Positions 14,664 through 14,872 of a DNA stretch of 14,872 nt are shown here, in pieces. Made by a program: the position numbers and the translations under genes. Source of the DNA: JACCTH01 sp050741915 (GTDB taxonomy: Bacteria; Actinomycetota; Acidimicrobiia; Spongiisociales; ZC4RG35); the NCBI GenBank assembly GCA_050741915.1, contig JBOGEX010000076.1:1-14872 (forward strand). Direction: 5' to 3'. Under the pieces are notes generated by a model. The model searched no databases, was not told where the DNA came from, and saw only the letters and a list, made by a program, of their open reading frames with translations. How positions within the stretch are numbered: the first letter of the stretch is position 1; each line of letters begins with the position of its first letter.

Positions 14664-14872
14664 TTTCCGACCTCGATGATCACTTTGCGGGTCTGGTCAG
14701 GATGGTCGAGGGCCAGGCGAAGCGCATCGGGCACTTGCTCGAGGTGAAACGTATGGCTGATCAGCTCACCGATCCGATCACTGTTGGCCTGCACCAGCCG
14801 AGCGGCATCTCCGAACACACCGGCGTTGTTCCTGGACCCGAGCACCGTCAGCTCCTTGCGAATGTACTCGTT
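14660..14872 (-). CDS. zinc-type medium-chain dehydrogenase, C-terminal end (partial, runs off right edge)
   Basis: The last 70 codons of a medium-chain dehydrogenase/reductase. The visible part reads RKELTVLGSRNNAGVFGDAA and ELISHTFHLEQVPDALRLAL, ending PDQTRKVIIEVGK. The RKELTVLGS and H--HP--I-FPL/V-DA--A motifs match the polyol and sugar dehydrogenase branch (sorbitol, threonine and galactitol-1-phosphate dehydrogenases). The zinc ligands and Rossmann fold are outside the window. Its TGA overlaps the ATG of the ketopantoate-reductase-like gene by four bases, so it opens or continues the same operon. Confidence 0.85.
   Translation of the reverse strand, partial: NEYIRKELTVLGSRNNAGVFGDAARLVQANSDRIGELISHTFHLEQVPDALRLALDHPDQTRKVIIEVGK

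Overview
This is a high-GC window of bacterial type, probably from an actinomycete-like (Actinomycetota) organism. The case rests on frequent GTG/TTG starts, a PPOX-class flavin/F420-type protein, an ECF42 sigma factor with its DGPF partner, and a class I P450 next to a Rieske ferredoxin. No rRNA, tRNA, CRISPR array or intact insertion sequence was seen. Nearly all genes lie on the minus strand; the amidohydrolase at 3416-4696 is the exception, and a frameshifted small gene at 1191-1618 is also on the plus strand.

Layout. 1-876: the start of an alpha/beta hydrolase that leaves the left edge, then a PPOX-family protein. 877-1618: a gene-poor stretch and a conserved hypothetical gene with a one-base frameshift. 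1588-3241: a two-gene unit, a DGPF/YCII protein followed by an ECF42-type sigma factor with a long TPR-like C-terminus, and a plausible self-recognised promoter upstream. 3416-4696: a divergent metal-dependent amidohydrolase. 4697-5104: a kelch-domain fragment and a long near-perfect hairpin. 5105-6797: an AraC regulator, VOC protein and NTF2-like protein unit. 6807-8570: a junkyard holding a cyclase fragment, an intact pRiA4b ORF-3-like gene, a small unknown ORF and a nonsense-interrupted AbiEii-like remnant.

8612-14872 is the most interesting part. It is a leftward array: medium-chain dehydrogenase (3' end only), ketopantoate-reductase-like protein, UlaG-like metallo-hydrolase, fumarylacetoacetase-family hydrolase, D-apionate-lactonase-like protein, P450 and Rieske ferredoxin. 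The first four genes are joined by 4-base stop/start overlaps. Read together they look like a catabolic unit for an unusual, perhaps branched or O-methylated, sugar or sugar lactone. That pathway is an inference; no substrate can be read from the sequence.

One theme runs through the window. Several otherwise convincing genes are broken by single-base indels (near 1366, 8780, 8997, 9060 and 13045), and two by in-frame stops (7993-7995, 9590-9592). Four of the five indels look like one missing base, three of them in or beside a short homopolymer. An unpolished assembly is therefore as likely as true gene decay for those genes, while the two stop codons look more like real mutations.
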